Source: Perspicuibacillus lycopersici
GTDB taxonomy: Bacteria; Bacillota; Bacilli; Bacillales; Caldibacillaceae
Length of the DNA stretch: 64,000 bases
Direction of reading: 5' to 3'
Assembly: GCF_025660475.1 (NCBI RefSeq)
Contig: NZ_JAOUSF010000002.1
Span: 62,001 to 126,000 of the forward strand
Under the pieces are notes generated by a model. It did not search any database. It worked only from the letters and a program-made list of their open reading frames with translations, and was not told the origin of the DNA. Both the position numbers and the translations under genes were made by a program. Shown here in pieces: positions 47,128-57,467 of the stretch (position 1 is its first letter; each line of letters starts with the position of its first letter).

Positions 47128-47796
47128 CTATCGTTTGTCTAATTTTGTTGTAATATAATCTCCAATAAATTGGATGATAAATACAATAAGTAAAATTACG
47201 ATCGTTGCAAAAATCGTCACATCATTATCTTTTCGAGAAAATCCATCTAAATAGGCATAATCTCCAAGTCCACCTGCTCCAATAACTCCAGCAATTGCGG
47301 TATATCCTACTAATGCGATTGCTGTAACAGTAATACCGGAAACTAGTGCTGGTAATGATTCTGGTATAAGTACTTTAAATATAATTGTACTTGTTTTCGC
47401 ACCCATTGCACGAGCTGCTTCAATTACTCCTTTATTTATTTCTCTTAAGCCAATTTCCACCATCCGTGCGTAAAATGGTGCTGAACCAATAATCAATGCA
47501 GGAATCGCAGCTTCTTTGCCAATAATCGATCCAACAATAATTTTTGTCACTGGTAGAAGTAAGACGATTAATAGTACAAATGGGATGGAACGAAAAATAT
47601 TAACGATCGCTGCAATAATCCAATTTACCCATTGATTTTCCCACATATTTCCTTTTGCAGTAAGAAACAGTAGTAGTCCTAAAATAATTCCAATTAAGAA
47701 TATCCAAAGCAGGGACAGTCCTGTCATATAAAGCGTTTCAATTGTTTTCTCCCATGCCTTTATTAAATCAACGTTTGGAAAAATGGTCTCAATCAT
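47128..47796 (-). CDS. metI: Methionine ABC transporter permease MetI
   Basis: 222 aa, five membrane helices. Coupling-loop motif EAARAMGAKTSTIIFKVLIPESLP. Overlaps metN by 8 bp; 15 bp before metQ. Confidence 0.95.
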   Translation of the reverse strand: MIETIFPNVDLIKAWEKTIETLYMTGLSLLWIFLIGIILGLLLFLTAKGNMWENQWVNWIIAAIVNIFRSIPFVLLIVLLLPVTKIIVGSIIGKEAAIPALIIGSAPFYARMVEIGLREINKGVIEAARAMGAKTSTIIFKVLIPESLPALVSGITVTAIALVGYTAIAGVIGAGGLGDYAYLDGFSRKDNDVTIFATIVILLIVFIIQFIGDYITTKLDKR

Positions 47797-48814
47797 TCGC
47801 TACCACCTCCACTCCTACCTGGTGATTACGTAAAAATTGTATCGCTGTCGTTATTTCCTGTTCCGTTCCATCCAAATGGATAAATAACGTACCGTAAGCA
47901 CCGTCATGTGTTTGTGAGATATTACCTTGTAAAATATTGATTGTTGCATTACTCTCTTTTATTAATCTTGTAATAATCGGTTGTTCTGCTGCTTCTCCAA
48001 TAAAGGTTAATTTCACTATCTTTCCTTGTGGGAATTTACCCAATAAATTAGCGATGGTTTCCTTTGTCTCTTCAGTTTCAATCACTTGTCCGACAAACCG
48101 CTTTGTTATTGATTCTTGCGGATTTTGGAAAATATCAAGAACCGATCCAATTTCAACAATATTTCCCTCCTCCATAACTGCCACACGATGACATATTTTT
48201 TGAATTACATGCATTTCATGGGTAATTAAAATAATTGTTAGCCCCAATTTTTTATTTATATCTACAAGTAAATCTAAAATAGCATCTGTCGTTTCGGGAT
48301 CAAGTGCAGATGTCGCCTCATCACAAAGTAATACTTTTGGATTATTCGCTAGCGCTCTAGCAATACCAACCCGTTGCTTTTGGCCACCGCTTAATTGTGA
48401 TGGATAACTGTCTTCTCTCCCTTCCAAGCCAACTAATTTAATTAACTCATCAACACGTTGCTTTCGTTTTGACCTTGGAACTTTGGCGATTTCTAACGGA
48501 AACGCGATATTTTCTCGAACCGTTCTCGACCAAAGTAAGTTAAAATGCTGAAAAATCATACCGATTTCTTGTCTTGCTTTTCTTAATTCTGCCCCGCGAA
48601 TTTTTGCGATATCTTTTCCGACAATATTTAAAGAACCAGAGGTAGGTAGCTCTAATCCATTGAACATTCGAATTAACGTACTTTTTCCTGCACCACTATA
48701 ACCAATAACCCCAAAAATTTCTCCATCGTTTATTTCAAGGTTAACATTATCTACGGCAGTTATTTTTCCAGACTTTGATTGGAAAATCTTTTTGACATTC
48801 TGTACGGAGATCAT
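47789..48814 (-). CDS. metN: Methionine ABC transporter ATPase MetN
   Basis: 341 aa. Walker A GYSGAGKST, signature LSGGQKQRVGIARAL, Walker B VLLCDEATSALDP, and the C-terminal NIL domain (about residues 265-341) that binds methionine and inhibits the transporter. ATG with AAAGGAGGG upstream. Controlled by the SAM riboswitch upstream. Confidence 0.96.
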   Translation of the reverse strand: MISVQNVKKIFQSKSGKITAVDNVNLEINDGEIFGVIGYSGAGKSTLIRMFNGLELPTSGSLNIVGKDIAKIRGAELRKARQEIGMIFQHFNLLWSRTVRENIAFPLEIAKVPRSKRKQRVDELIKLVGLEGREDSYPSQLSGGQKQRVGIARALANNPKVLLCDEATSALDPETTDAILDLLVDINKKLGLTIILITHEMHVIQKICHRVAVMEEGNIVEIGSVLDIFQNPQESITKRFVGQVIETEETKETIANLLGKFPQGKIVKLTFIGEAAEQPIITRLIKESNATINILQGNISQTHDGAYGTLFIHLDGTEQEITTAIQFLRNHQVGVEVVAND

Positions 48815-48910
48815 CGAATTCCCTCCTTTACCGATGATTATCTTAAGATGAAAAGCAGATACTGTTAGCTTTCCAATTTAAATAAAAATAATAAATAATA
48901 ACTAAGAAAT

Positions 48911-49083
48911 AAAAAATGCCTTTCTACACAGACGAGTAGAAAGGCACGCGATTATCTATCGATTGTCTTTCTCTCATCTCCCAAAGCTTTTCGCTTTGTG
49001 TGAATTGGCACCATTTCAATGATCACATTGATGGTTGCCGGGTTTCATCGGGCACGTCCCTCCACCTCTCTTGATAAGAGCAA
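48911..49083 (-). promoter_or_regulatory. SAM-I riboswitch (S-box) with terminator, upstream of metN
   Basis: Minus strand CTTATCAAGAGAGGTGGAGG then GGCCCGATGAAACCCGGCAACC-type core (here GTGCCCGATGAAACC and CGGCAACC), P3/P4 region, and the terminator GCCTTTCTAC/GTAGAAAGGC followed by TTTTTT (48911-48944). High SAM terminates transcription and shuts off methionine uptake. Confidence 0.95.
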
Positions 49084-49118
49084 GTTCTATTTAATTTATT
49101 ATTTTTATCACGATTGCA

Positions 49119-49147
49119 AGTGTATCACCACTAAAAATAGATGTCAA
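49119..49147 (-). promoter_or_regulatory. Promoter of the metNIQ leader
   Basis: Minus strand TTGACA, 17-bp spacer, TACACT; start near 49112, about 30 bp before the S-box stem. Confidence 0.75.
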
Positions 49148-49183
49148 TAAAAATATGTGAGAATAGTATTTTCATTATTCATG

Positions 49184-49525
49184 TCACTCACTTTTTGACA
49201 GGTCTTTTCGGTTTAACCAAAAGATGGATTCTAATAACAGTATAGTGCGAAAGCTACTTTTAACTTGTACTTGCTGCATATAAATCGCATCCTGAAGTTT
49301 GATTTCTCCTCGTAATATGCATTGAATTATTTTTTCGTCCCCAGTTAGCAAGCATGTTTCTTTTCCAGGAAATTCTTTTTTCAGTTCCGTATTTTCTTTT
49401 GAAATGATTAGAAAAAAGCTATCTGTTCCTGTGTCGATTTTGAGTATTATTGTCTCTTTTAGAAATAGTAAGTTTCTAGATGGATGATTTTTTACGATAG
49501 ATACCCAGTTTTCTGCTTCGATCAA
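49184..49525 (-). CDS. YusD-like small protein
   Basis: 113 aa, soluble, mixed alpha/beta. Contains TDSFFLIISKENTELKK, CLLTGDEKIIQCILRGEIKLQDAI, a pattern like small SCP2-type lipid-binding domains (GD.. then a helix with G.I.). The position upstream of the met operon matches yusD in B. subtilis. TTG start at 49525 with AGGAGGGG 6 bp upstream. Function unknown. Confidence 0.65.
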   Translation of the reverse strand: MIEAENWVSIVKNHPSRNLLFLKETIILKIDTGTDSFFLIISKENTELKKEFPGKETCLLTGDEKIIQCILRGEIKLQDAIYMQQVQVKSSFRTILLLESIFWLNRKDLSKSE

Positions 49526-49710
49526 ATAGAGCCCCTCCTACTCTATCAAAATATACATATTCGGAAGTTGCATTTTTTATTCCGGTTCTTATATATAAAT
49601 CTTTCGCCAACTTTGTTTTGATTTCCTGTTTATTTGAGAATGTTGTTAAATAAAGTGGCCAGCAGATGGAAGCTAAAGAAGGAGAGAGTCTACTATCACA
49701 ATGTTGTTAG

Positions 49711-49742
49711 AAAAAAAGATACCAGCCAACATGGCGGTATCT
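49711..49742 (-). terminator. Terminator overlapping the yusE stop
   Basis: AGATACC.GCC/GGC.GGTATCT stem, then TTTTTTT on the minus strand. Confidence 0.8.
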
Positions 49743-50043
49743 AGTTTTTTAGTTTTTCATAGAGGTATAGGACGGATTGGAAGGCGTAAATTTTCTCTTT
49801 TACTTTTTTATCCTCGTAGATCAGTAAGCATGGGACACTTTCAACAAGGAACTCCTCGGCAATTTCTGGTAAATAATTCAAATCTGCTTTACCAAATTCA
49901 AACTTTGGTAAAATCTCTTCCACGACACTTAGCATTTTGCTAGCAACTTGACATGTTCCACACATTGGAGTAAATAAATAAAGCGCACCGCTTTCACCGC
50001 TATGAAGCCGCTGATAAAATTCAGCTTTCGTCCATTGTTCCAT
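49741..50043 (-). CDS. yusE: Thioredoxin-like protein YusE
   Basis: 100 aa thioredoxin fold. Active-site CxxC in TPMCGTCQVASKML (CGTC), and the cis-Pro in ESVPCLLIY. Probably a thiol-disulfide oxidoreductase; partner unknown. ATG 50043 chosen with AGAAGG 9 bp upstream; the ATG at 50052 abuts that site. Confidence 0.87.
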   Translation of the reverse strand: MEQWTKAEFYQRLHSGESGALYLFTPMCGTCQVASKMLSVVEEILPKFEFGKADLNYLPEIAEEFLVESVPCLLIYEDKKVKEKIYAFQSVLYLYEKLKN

Positions 50044-50266
50044 TGAATTCATCCTTCTGATGATTGATTATGAATAAATTCTATCATTCTTAGTGGAAAA
50101 AAGGTAGAAATACACATAGTTAGTCCAAAATGAAAAAAGGCTAGAGGAACAAATTTAATAATGTCCCTTTATTAAATCCTTCCCAAATGATAGCCTTCTT
50201 CTCCTTTGTATTTTTCCAATTATCCAGTAAGATTTCTATACACATTACATATTTGATTTTTCGATT

Positions 50267-50303
50267 GGACATAAAGTATTTCCAATCCAATGACTTTATG
50301 TCC
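50267..50303. repeat. Inverted repeat between yusF and yusE
   Basis: GGACATAAAG and CTTTATGTCC, perfect 10-bp arms with a 17-nt loop. No T-run follows on either strand. It lies 25 bp downstream of yusF. The rest of the 284-bp gap holds a second minus-strand hairpin (AAGGCTA...TAGCCTT then TTTTTT, near 50125-50190) that looks like the yusF terminator. Confidence 0.65.
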
Positions 50304-50327
50304 AGCGAACATTTGATACTTATATCC

Positions 50328-50675
50328 TTAAAATAAATATTTTGGTTGAACATGAATGTTAGCTTGTACTAAGACTGATGCCACATGATATTCTGGGGCT
50401 GTTGCAACTTCCCGATAAGCCTTGTCAATATACAAGTGCTTTGCCTCCGGAAACTCCCTTTTAAATTGCTTCCTCAATTTTTCTCCCGAATCATCTGCAT
50501 CTACAAGGATATACACCTCTTTGTCGTACAATACATCAATTAGCTCATCTAGCCGACTAATACTGATGGTCCCATTTGTACAAATAATATCAACCGGTTC
50601 ATTCAATACTTGCAGAACTTTCCTTTTGTCCGATGTACCTTCCACAATAATTACCTTATCAATCATTTGCACCAT
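50328..50675 (-). CDS. yusF: Toprim-domain protein YusF (RNase M5-like)
   Basis: 115 aa. Toprim motifs: IIVEGTSDKRKV (Glu) and VYILVDADDSGEKLRK (DxD), as in RnmV. A nuclease or strand-passage role is inferred from the fold. ATG 50675 with CAGGTG upstream. Confidence 0.85.
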   Translation of the reverse strand: MVQMIDKVIIVEGTSDKRKVLQVLNEPVDIICTNGTISISRLDELIDVLYDKEVYILVDADDSGEKLRKQFKREFPEAKHLYIDKAYREVATAPEYHVASVLVQANIHVQPKYLF

Positions 50676-50850
50676 TTTGATCACCTGTTATTATCATACA
50701 AAGAAACGAATTCCTAATTCAATTGATCCGTTTCTATATAGTATGCTAAAAATAATAGAAAATTGATGGAATAATTTTTAAAGAATTGATAAATTTTTTA
50801 CGATTGTATATTATATCGGAATAAATGCTGTCATAACGGACTTTTTCAGA

Positions 50851-50880
50851 AAAAAAGCGCCTGCTACAACAGGCGCTTTT
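50851..50880 (-). terminator. Terminator of gcvH
   Basis: AAAAGCGCCTG-loop-CAGGCGCTTTT just after gcvH. Confidence 0.9.
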
Positions 50881-50892
50881 AATGATTAAATA

Positions 50893-51276
50893 TTATTCTT
50901 CACTAATCGTTGCTTCGTATTGTTCTGCAGTCAATAGCTGCTCAACTTCACTTTGATCAGCTGGTTCTACAACAATCATCCATGCTTTTTCATATGGAGA
51001 TTCATTAACAAATTCAGGGCTATCATTTAGCTCTTCATTCACTTCCACTACTTTTCCCGAAACAGGTGCATATAGCTCGGAAACTGTTTTTACAGATTCT
51101 ACACTACCAAATGCTTCATTTACTTTAATGGTATCCCCAACCTCAGGAAGCTCCACAAATACAATATCTCCTAATTCATTTTGGGCATAATCGGTAATTC
51201 CAATACGAATGGTATTTCCCTCAACCTTAACCCACTCATGTTCCTCTGTATATCGTAATTCTTTAGGTACTGACAT
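50893..51276 (-). CDS. gcvH: Glycine cleavage system H protein
   Basis: 127 aa. Lipoyl domain with the modified lysine in [18 protein letters not shown]. In Bacillus it shuttles the methylamine arm in glycine cleavage and also serves as the entry point for lipoyl transfer to other complexes. Stand-alone here, without gcvT/gcvP. ATG with GGAGGGAT upstream. Confidence 0.96.
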   Translation of the reverse strand: MSVPKELRYTEEHEWVKVEGNTIRIGITDYAQNELGDIVFVELPEVGDTIKVNEAFGSVESVKTVSELYAPVSGKVVEVNEELNDSPEFVNESPYEKAWMIVVEPADQSEVEQLLTAEQYEATISEE

Positions 51277-51330
51277 CCTAATCCCTCCATCAATGTACGA
51301 ATGTATTTTATATGAATCAATTCGCTTTGC

Positions 51331-51687
51331 TTAAAGCCAATTGTTTTCAAAATCAGCTTCTTTAAATCCAACGGTAACTTTAGAGCCGTCTGTTACGAGT
51401 GGTCTTTTTAACAGCATACCATCGGTTGCTAAAATATCCAGTAGTTCCGCTTCGGTAACGGTTTTCATTTTATCCTTAATACCTAGCTCGCGATATTTTT
51501 GACCACTTGTGTTAAAAAATTTCTTTAACTCTAAGCCACTAATTTTATATAAATTTTCTAATTGCTCTCGAGTTGGCGGATTTTCTACAATATGCACTGC
51601 CTCATATGCTACATTGTGCTCGTCCAACCATTTTTTTGCGTTTCTGCAAGTGCTGCATTTTGGATACCAGTAAAAAGTAATTGCCAT
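51331..51687 (-). CDS. yusI: ArsC/Spx family protein YusI
   Basis: 118 aa. YWYPKCSTCRNAKKWLDEHN gives a CxxC at residues about 10-13; the C-terminal LVTDGSKVTVGFKEADF is the ArsC-family end with the conserved RP pair (KRPLVTDG). Related to Spx and arsenate reductases; in Bacillus the YusI branch has no proven role. ATG 51687 after GGTGGTG. Confidence 0.88.
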   Translation of the reverse strand: MAITFYWYPKCSTCRNAKKWLDEHNVAYEAVHIVENPPTREQLENLYKISGLELKKFFNTSGQKYRELGIKDKMKTVTEAELLDILATDGMLLKRPLVTDGSKVTVGFKEADFENNWL

Positions 51688-51913
51688 ATCTGTCACCACC
51701 GTAAAAAAATAATACTACGAAATATTTCCTACATTTAATTTATACCATTTTAGACGGTAAGTCATTATAATTTGAGATTTTATATAAAAATCTTCCGTTA
51801 TCCGCTATATTCTATAATAATTTCCGTAACCGAATAAAACACCTCTTACTTATGGAAATTCATGCAAATGCTAACTACTTTTTCAAAATCACATTAGGTT
51901 ACGTGCCAAAAGA

Positions 51914-51945
51914 AAAATAACCACTACCTTCGTAGTGGCTATTTT
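51914..51945 (-). terminator. Terminator of the fad operon
   Basis: AAAATAGCCACTAC-GAAG-GTAGTGGTTATTTT on the minus strand with flanking T/A runs, 12 bp after fadE. Confidence 0.88.
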
Positions 51946-51956
51946 TTTCTGATTCT

Positions 51957-53741
51957 TTATACAGTATATTTTTCCGCTTTAATAATCGCTTCTGCTGCTT
52001 CACGCTTTTTAGCAATTACGTTTACTGGATTGTGACGAGTTAGTTTACGGAGCGCCGATAGCATCATCATTAACGTATCGCCACTGGAAACCGCTATTAA
52101 TGTTTCTTTAGCATCCTGCTCAATTTTATTAAAGGCTTCCTGTGTAAAGATTTCTGTATATAATAATTTTTGCTTGCTCTTTTCTAAACCATCGCGTGCG
52201 ATTGCTTTTTCTGTACGGAGAACAGCAGACTCCATTGCATATACATTAGATACGATATCTGCAATATTTACTAGCACCTCTTGTTCCTGTTCTAGCTCAG
52301 TACCATATTTTTGCACTGCTAACCCTGCTGCCATTAGGGCGATCTTCTTCGCATTTTTCACTAAATATTTTTGTAATGCTAATGCTTCCTCCCCAGGTAG
52401 CTCTGGCATAAGCAGCATTAACTCTTCTTGTAATTTCTGCGCCTTTTCAAATAGCGGTAGCTCCCCTTTGAACGCTTTCCGTACATAAGTTCCAGGAACT
52501 AATAATCGGTTAATTTCATTTGTCCCTTCAAAAATTCGATTAATACGGGAATCACGGTAAGCACGTTCGATTTCATATTCTTGCATAAATCCATAGCCAC
52601 CATGAATTTGTACACCTTCATCCACAACATGATCCAAAGTTTCAGAGGCAAAAACTTTATTTAATGAGCATTCAATAGCATATTCCGCAATTGATTTAGC
52701 GATTTCCTTTCCGTCCTGTGCTTGCGCGTCAGATAGTTTACTCATTCTCTCCTCGAACAAGCCGACCGTCCGATAAACAGAGCTTTCCGTTGCATATAGT
52801 TCTGATGCTAAAGTTCCAAATTTTTCTTTAGTTAAATTAAATTGCGAGATTGATTGTTTAAATTGTTTTCGCTGATTCGCATATTTTACCGTTATTTCAA
52901 AAGCAGATTTTGCTCCACCAACTGCACCAACACCTAGTTTATAACGGCCAATATTTAAAATATTAAAGGCAATGACATGGCCCCTGCCAATCTCTCCAAG
53001 TACATTTTCTACCGGTACTGCTGCATCTTCTAAAATTAATGTTCGGGTAGATGAGCTTTTAATTCCCATTTTCCTTTCCTCTGCACCTACCGAAACACCA
53101 GGGAACTCCCTTTCCACAATAAATGCGGTAAATTTATCTCCATCTATTTTGGCATAAACGACAAATACGTCCGCAAATCCTGCATTCGTAATCCATTGTT
53201 TTTCTCCATTTAACAAATAATGAGTTCCAGCGTCATTTAGCTTTGCTACCGTTTTTGCTCCTAATGCATCAGAACCTGATCCTGGCTCTGTTAGTGCATA
53301 AGCAGCAAGCTTTTCACCAGTTGCCAAAAGCGGTAAGTATTTTTGCTTTTGCTCTTCATTACCGAATAACACGATTGGTAATGATCCGATACCGACATGT
53401 GCTCCATGAGAAATCGAAAATCCACCTGCCCGTGCCATCTTTTCTGCAATTAATGCAGAAGTAATTTTATCTAAGCCTAAGCCACCATATTCCTCGGGAA
53501 CATCTGTACCTAGCAAACCTAGCTCGCCAGCCTGCTTCAGTAGCTTTACAGAGTATTCAAATTCATGGTTTTCTAGTTTATCTAATATTGGCAATACTTC
53601 ATTGCCAATAAAGTCTTCTGTTGTTTTGGCAATCATCAAATGTTCCTCTGTGAATTCTTCTGGTGTAAACACTTGATCTGCTCGAATGTCCTCAATTAAA
53701 AAACTACCACCTTTTACAACACTATCTAATGAATGAGCCAA
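51957..53741 (-). CDS. fadE: Acyl-CoA dehydrogenase FadE (YusJ)
   Basis: 594 aa, longer than the 380-aa short/medium-chain enzymes because of the C-terminal extension seen in VLCAD-like YusJ. FAD-linked first step of beta-oxidation. Blocks: AYALTEPGSGSDALGAKT, GGYGFMQEYEIERAYRDSRINRIFEGTNEI with the catalytic Glu in the last block. TTG start at 53741 with GGGAGG 8 bp upstream. Third gene of fadN-fadA-fadE. Confidence 0.95.
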   Translation of the reverse strand: MAHSLDSVVKGGSFLIEDIRADQVFTPEEFTEEHLMIAKTTEDFIGNEVLPILDKLENHEFEYSVKLLKQAGELGLLGTDVPEEYGGLGLDKITSALIAEKMARAGGFSISHGAHVGIGSLPIVLFGNEEQKQKYLPLLATGEKLAAYALTEPGSGSDALGAKTVAKLNDAGTHYLLNGEKQWITNAGFADVFVVYAKIDGDKFTAFIVEREFPGVSVGAEERKMGIKSSSTRTLILEDAAVPVENVLGEIGRGHVIAFNILNIGRYKLGVGAVGGAKSAFEITVKYANQRKQFKQSISQFNLTKEKFGTLASELYATESSVYRTVGLFEERMSKLSDAQAQDGKEIAKSIAEYAIECSLNKVFASETLDHVVDEGVQIHGGYGFMQEYEIERAYRDSRINRIFEGTNEINRLLVPGTYVRKAFKGELPLFEKAQKLQEELMLLMPELPGEEALALQKYLVKNAKKIALMAAGLAVQKYGTELEQEQEVLVNIADIVSNVYAMESAVLRTEKAIARDGLEKSKQKLLYTEIFTQEAFNKIEQDAKETLIAVSSGDTLMMMLSALRKLTRHNPVNVIAKKREAAEAIIKAEKYTV

Positions 53742-53801
53742 CGTGATTTCCTCCCTTTTTTTCCCTCTATTACGTAATATGATTATTCGTCGTATGAGCT
53801 C

Positions 53802-54977
53802 CTAAATTAATTCAAAAACCCCAGCAGCTCCCATACCGCCACCAATACACATAGTAACAATTCCAAACTGTACGTTTCTGCGTTTCATCTCATGAATTAA
53901 TGACAGCGTCAATTTCGAGCCAGTACAACCTAACGGATGCCCTAATGCAATAGCGCCACCATTTACATTGACAATTTCTTCATTTAAACCAAGCTCGCGA
54001 ATAACTTGGATTGATTGAGATGCAAATGCTTCATTTAATTCAAATAAACCAATATCAGACAGCTCCAGTCCTGCAAGCTTTAACGCCTTCGGAATTGCTG
54101 CAACAGGTCCAATCCCCATCACTTCTGGTGGTACACCAGCAATCGCAAAGGAGCGAAATTTTGCTAATGGTTGTAATCCTTCGGACGCTGCTTTTTCTCG
54201 ATCCATAAGTAATACTGCAGCTGCTCCATCACTAGTCTGTGAGGCATTTCCTGCCGTGACCGTTCCACGAACCGAAAATGCCGGCCGTAATTTACTTAAC
54301 ACTTCCATGGTTGTATTTGGACGTACCCCTTCGTCTGTCGTAAACAATAGCTTTTTTTCTACTAATTTATTGTTCTCATTCACATAACGTTGAGTAACCT
54401 CTACTGGAACAATTTCCTCTGTAAATTTCCCTCCAGCTATTGCTGCAGCTGCCTTTTGATGACTGTGGACGGCAAATGCATCCTGGTCCTCTCTTGTTAC
54501 GCCATACTTTTTCGCAACCTCTTCGGCAGTATGCCCCATTCCCATATAATATTCTGGAGCAGATTCTGCAAGCTTGGCATTTGGTCGAATCACGTGCCCC
54601 ATCATCGGAACAAGGCTCATAGATTCTACCCCACCTGCAAGAATTGCCTCTGCCTGCCCAAGCATAATCCGCTCTGCACCGTAGGCAATCGACTGTAGCC
54701 CTGATGAGCAGTAGCGATTAATTGTTATCGCAGGAACTGTATAGGGAATTCCGGCTAATGCACTAATATTTCTAGCCACATTCATTCCTTGCTCCGCTTC
54801 CGGCATTGCACAACCAATGATGACATCATCTATTGGCCCGGCATAATTATTTGCCCGTTTTAATGATTCTTTTAGAACAAGTGCACCAAGATCATCTGGA
54901 CGAGTATTTGCTAATGTTCCTTTTTTCGCACGTCCAACTGGTGTACGTGCCCCAGAAACGATAACCGCTTCTTTCAT
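53802..54977 (-). CDS. fadA: Acetyl-CoA C-acyltransferase FadA (thiolase)
   Basis: 391 aa. Thiolase catalytic residues: Cys in [12 protein letters not shown], His in [16 protein letters not shown], Cys in MCIGGGMG. Cleaves 3-ketoacyl-CoA to acetyl-CoA. Between fadN and fadE, 60-80 bp from each. Confidence 0.96.
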   Translation of the reverse strand: MKEAVIVSGARTPVGRAKKGTLANTRPDDLGALVLKESLKRANNYAGPIDDVIIGCAMPEAEQGMNVARNISALAGIPYTVPAITINRYCSSGLQSIAYGAERIMLGQAEAILAGGVESMSLVPMMGHVIRPNAKLAESAPEYYMGMGHTAEEVAKKYGVTREDQDAFAVHSHQKAAAAIAGGKFTEEIVPVEVTQRYVNENNKLVEKKLLFTTDEGVRPNTTMEVLSKLRPAFSVRGTVTAGNASQTSDGAAAVLLMDREKAASEGLQPLAKFRSFAIAGVPPEVMGIGPVAAIPKALKLAGLELSDIGLFELNEAFASQSIQVIRELGLNEEIVNVNGGAIALGHPLGCTGSKLTLSLIHEMKRRNVQFGIVTMCIGGGMGAAGVFELI

Positions 54978-55058
54978 AGTAATCCCCCTTCGTACCGTTA
55001 TTTAGCGGAAAATAGAGCGTATTAATCTAGTGGTTTCTTTATCACTTAATCTAGCATA

Positions 55059-57440
55059 TTAATTACGTAATGGTTTACCCTTCAACAGCATGTGCTGCAT
55101 CCGCATTTGTGTTTTCGGTTCTGCAATTAAACTTAAAAATGCTTCTCTTTCTAAATCTAATAAATATTGCTCATCTACTTCCGTACCAAATGGAACTCCA
55201 CCACCAGATAAAACATGAGCAAGCTTCTTCGCTATTTTCAAATCATGCTCAGAAATATATCCGGATAGGAATAAATTGTGCGCGCCTAATAATAAGGTTG
55301 CATAACCCGTTTCCCCTACTACGGGTACTTTTTTCCGAATTGGAGCTTGATAGCCATTTTCATATAGTTCTAGTACTGTCTGTTTTGCATCATAAATTAA
55401 ATGATCTGGATTTTTACTAATCCGATCCAGTGCATTTAAGAAGCCATTTTCTCTTCCTTCCGCTGCAGATGTAGACACCTTTGCCATTGCGATCGTTTCA
55501 AATACTTTATTGGCAACATCTTGGAGATCATACTTTACGCCTTTCGGTAGGCTATTCAAATGTTTAATATAGAGCTCCTTCGTACCGCCCCCACCTGGAA
55601 TTAACCCTACGCCTGGCTCCACTAAACCGATATAGGTTTCTGGTGATGCTTGAATTCTCGCAGCAGGTAAACTTACTTCTGCACCTCCACCGAGTGTCAT
55701 CTGAAAGGGAGCTACGACAACTGGTTTTTTACTATATTTAATTTTCATCATTGCCTGTTGGAATTGACGAATCACCAAATCCAGTTCAAAGAAATTATCA
55801 TCCTGTGCTTCCATAAGCATTAATGCAATATTAGCTCCTACACAGAAGTTCTTCCCTTGATTACCAATCACAAGCCCTTTATAATTTTTTTCGACTTCAT
55901 CAATGGATTGATTAATCATTTGAATAATATCCAATCCAATCGCATTATTTGGGGATTGAAACTCCAATAATGCTACGCCATCCCCTAAATCAAGTAAATT
56001 TGCGCCACCATTTTTTTTGATTAGCTTTTCTTTCCTTAAGCTTTTTAAATCTATTACCTTTTCGCTTTGGACAATTGGCTTATATTCTCCATTGTCATAG
56101 TAAAATTTCTTACCATTTTCCTCTTTATAGAAACTTGTATGACCGTTCGTTAGCATTTCGGCCACCCAATTGGGAACCGCTAAGCCGGATTCCTCCATCC
56201 GTTTTACCGATTTTTCTAACCCGATTGCATCCCATGATTCAAAAGGACCAAGCTCCCAGCCAAATCCCCATTTCATTGCATTATCGACTGCTACGAGATT
56301 GTCGGCAATTGTTGGAAGAAGCTCTGCCGTATAAATTAATGTTGGTGCAAAAATATTCCATAAAAATGTTCCCGCACGGTCCTCGGAAAATAGTAGCGCT
56401 TTCATTTTTGCTTTTGTACCCTTTTGCTGCTTGCTTTGTTCGGTAGCTTGCGTAGTAAGTTTTTTCCTTGGACTATATTGTAATGTTTCTGGATGTAATT
56501 CTAAGATGTCCTTTCCTTGCTTTAAATAAAATCCTTGCCCACTCTTACTTCCTAGCCAGCCATTTTCTAGCATTTTTTCGATAAAATTTGGAACGGTAAA
56601 TACTTCTCGCTCCTCTCCATCCACTTGAGCACGTACATTGTTTGCTACATGAACAAAGGTATCTAACCCTACGACATCAAGTGTACGGAAGGTAGCACTC
56701 TTTGGTCTACCAATCATTGGTCCTGTTATTGAATCCACTTCCCCAACGGAATACCCGCCTTTTAGCATTTCGGAAACGGTGATTAACAACCCATATGTTC
56801 CAATTCGGTTCGCAATAAAGTTAGGAGTGTCCTTTGCTAATACAAGTCCTTTTCCGAGTACATTTTCACCAAATTCTAATATATAATCGACAATGGCTGG
56901 ATCAGTTTCCGTTGTCGGTATTACTTCTAGCAATTTCAAATACCGTGGCGGATTAAAAAAATGGGTGCCTAAAAAATGCTTCTTAAAATCACTCGAGCGA
57001 CCTTCAATCATTGCATTTACTGATATTCCAGAAGTATTGGAGCTCACAATAGATCCTTCTTTACGGTATTGATCCACTTTCTCAAATACTTGTTTCTTTA
57101 CCGATAGATTTTCTACTACTACTTCAATAATCCAATCGACTTCCTGTAATCGTACAAGATCATCTTCGAGATTTCCAACCTCTATCCGTGCTAGATTATC
57201 CTTTGTTGTTAATGGTGCCGGCTTTTGTTTTAAAAGCTTTTGTTTCCCCATTTCAGCGATGCGGTTACGCACTGATTTATCCGCTAATGTTAAGCCCTTT
57301 GCTTCTTCTTCAGCAGTTAGCTGTTTCGGAACAATATCCAAAAGTAATGTTGGAATTCCGACATTCGCCAAGTGGGCGGCAATTCCAGATCCCATCACAC
57401 CAGATCCAATAACTGCTGCCTTTTGAATTTGTTTGACCAT
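55059..57440 (-). CDS. fadN: 3-hydroxyacyl-CoA dehydrogenase/enoyl-CoA hydratase FadN
   Basis: 793 aa bifunctional beta-oxidation enzyme with the dehydrogenase part first: NAD motif AAVIGSGVMGSGIAAHLANVG at residues 7-27, GTHFFNPPRYLKLLEV, then a C-terminal crotonase domain with GLVIGNQGKNFCVGANIA and LGGGAEVSLPA. ATG 57440 with AAAGGGGG upstream; the FadR operator at 57468-57485 lies just before, so the longer frame from 57482 would run through it. Confidence 0.95.
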   Translation of the reverse strand: MVKQIQKAAVIGSGVMGSGIAAHLANVGIPTLLLDIVPKQLTAEEEAKGLTLADKSVRNRIAEMGKQKLLKQKPAPLTTKDNLARIEVGNLEDDLVRLQEVDWIIEVVVENLSVKKQVFEKVDQYRKEGSIVSSNTSGISVNAMIEGRSSDFKKHFLGTHFFNPPRYLKLLEVIPTTETDPAIVDYILEFGENVLGKGLVLAKDTPNFIANRIGTYGLLITVSEMLKGGYSVGEVDSITGPMIGRPKSATFRTLDVVGLDTFVHVANNVRAQVDGEEREVFTVPNFIEKMLENGWLGSKSGQGFYLKQGKDILELHPETLQYSPRKKLTTQATEQSKQQKGTKAKMKALLFSEDRAGTFLWNIFAPTLIYTAELLPTIADNLVAVDNAMKWGFGWELGPFESWDAIGLEKSVKRMEESGLAVPNWVAEMLTNGHTSFYKEENGKKFYYDNGEYKPIVQSEKVIDLKSLRKEKLIKKNGGANLLDLGDGVALLEFQSPNNAIGLDIIQMINQSIDEVEKNYKGLVIGNQGKNFCVGANIALMLMEAQDDNFFELDLVIRQFQQAMMKIKYSKKPVVVAPFQMTLGGGAEVSLPAARIQASPETYIGLVEPGVGLIPGGGGTKELYIKHLNSLPKGVKYDLQDVANKVFETIAMAKVSTSAAEGRENGFLNALDRISKNPDHLIYDAKQTVLELYENGYQAPIRKKVPVVGETGYATLLLGAHNLFLSGYISEHDLKIAKKLAHVLSGGGVPFGTEVDEQYLLDLEREAFLSLIAEPKTQMRMQHMLLKGKPLRN

Positions 57441-57467
57441 TATTTCATCCCCCTTTGACATTTGTTT

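Noticed and set aside
50141-50353. 70-codon minus-strand frame between yusE and yusF
   Set aside because: Starts inside yusF without a ribosome binding site, crosses the 50267-50303 inverted repeat and ends in a terminator stem; it does not resemble YusG.
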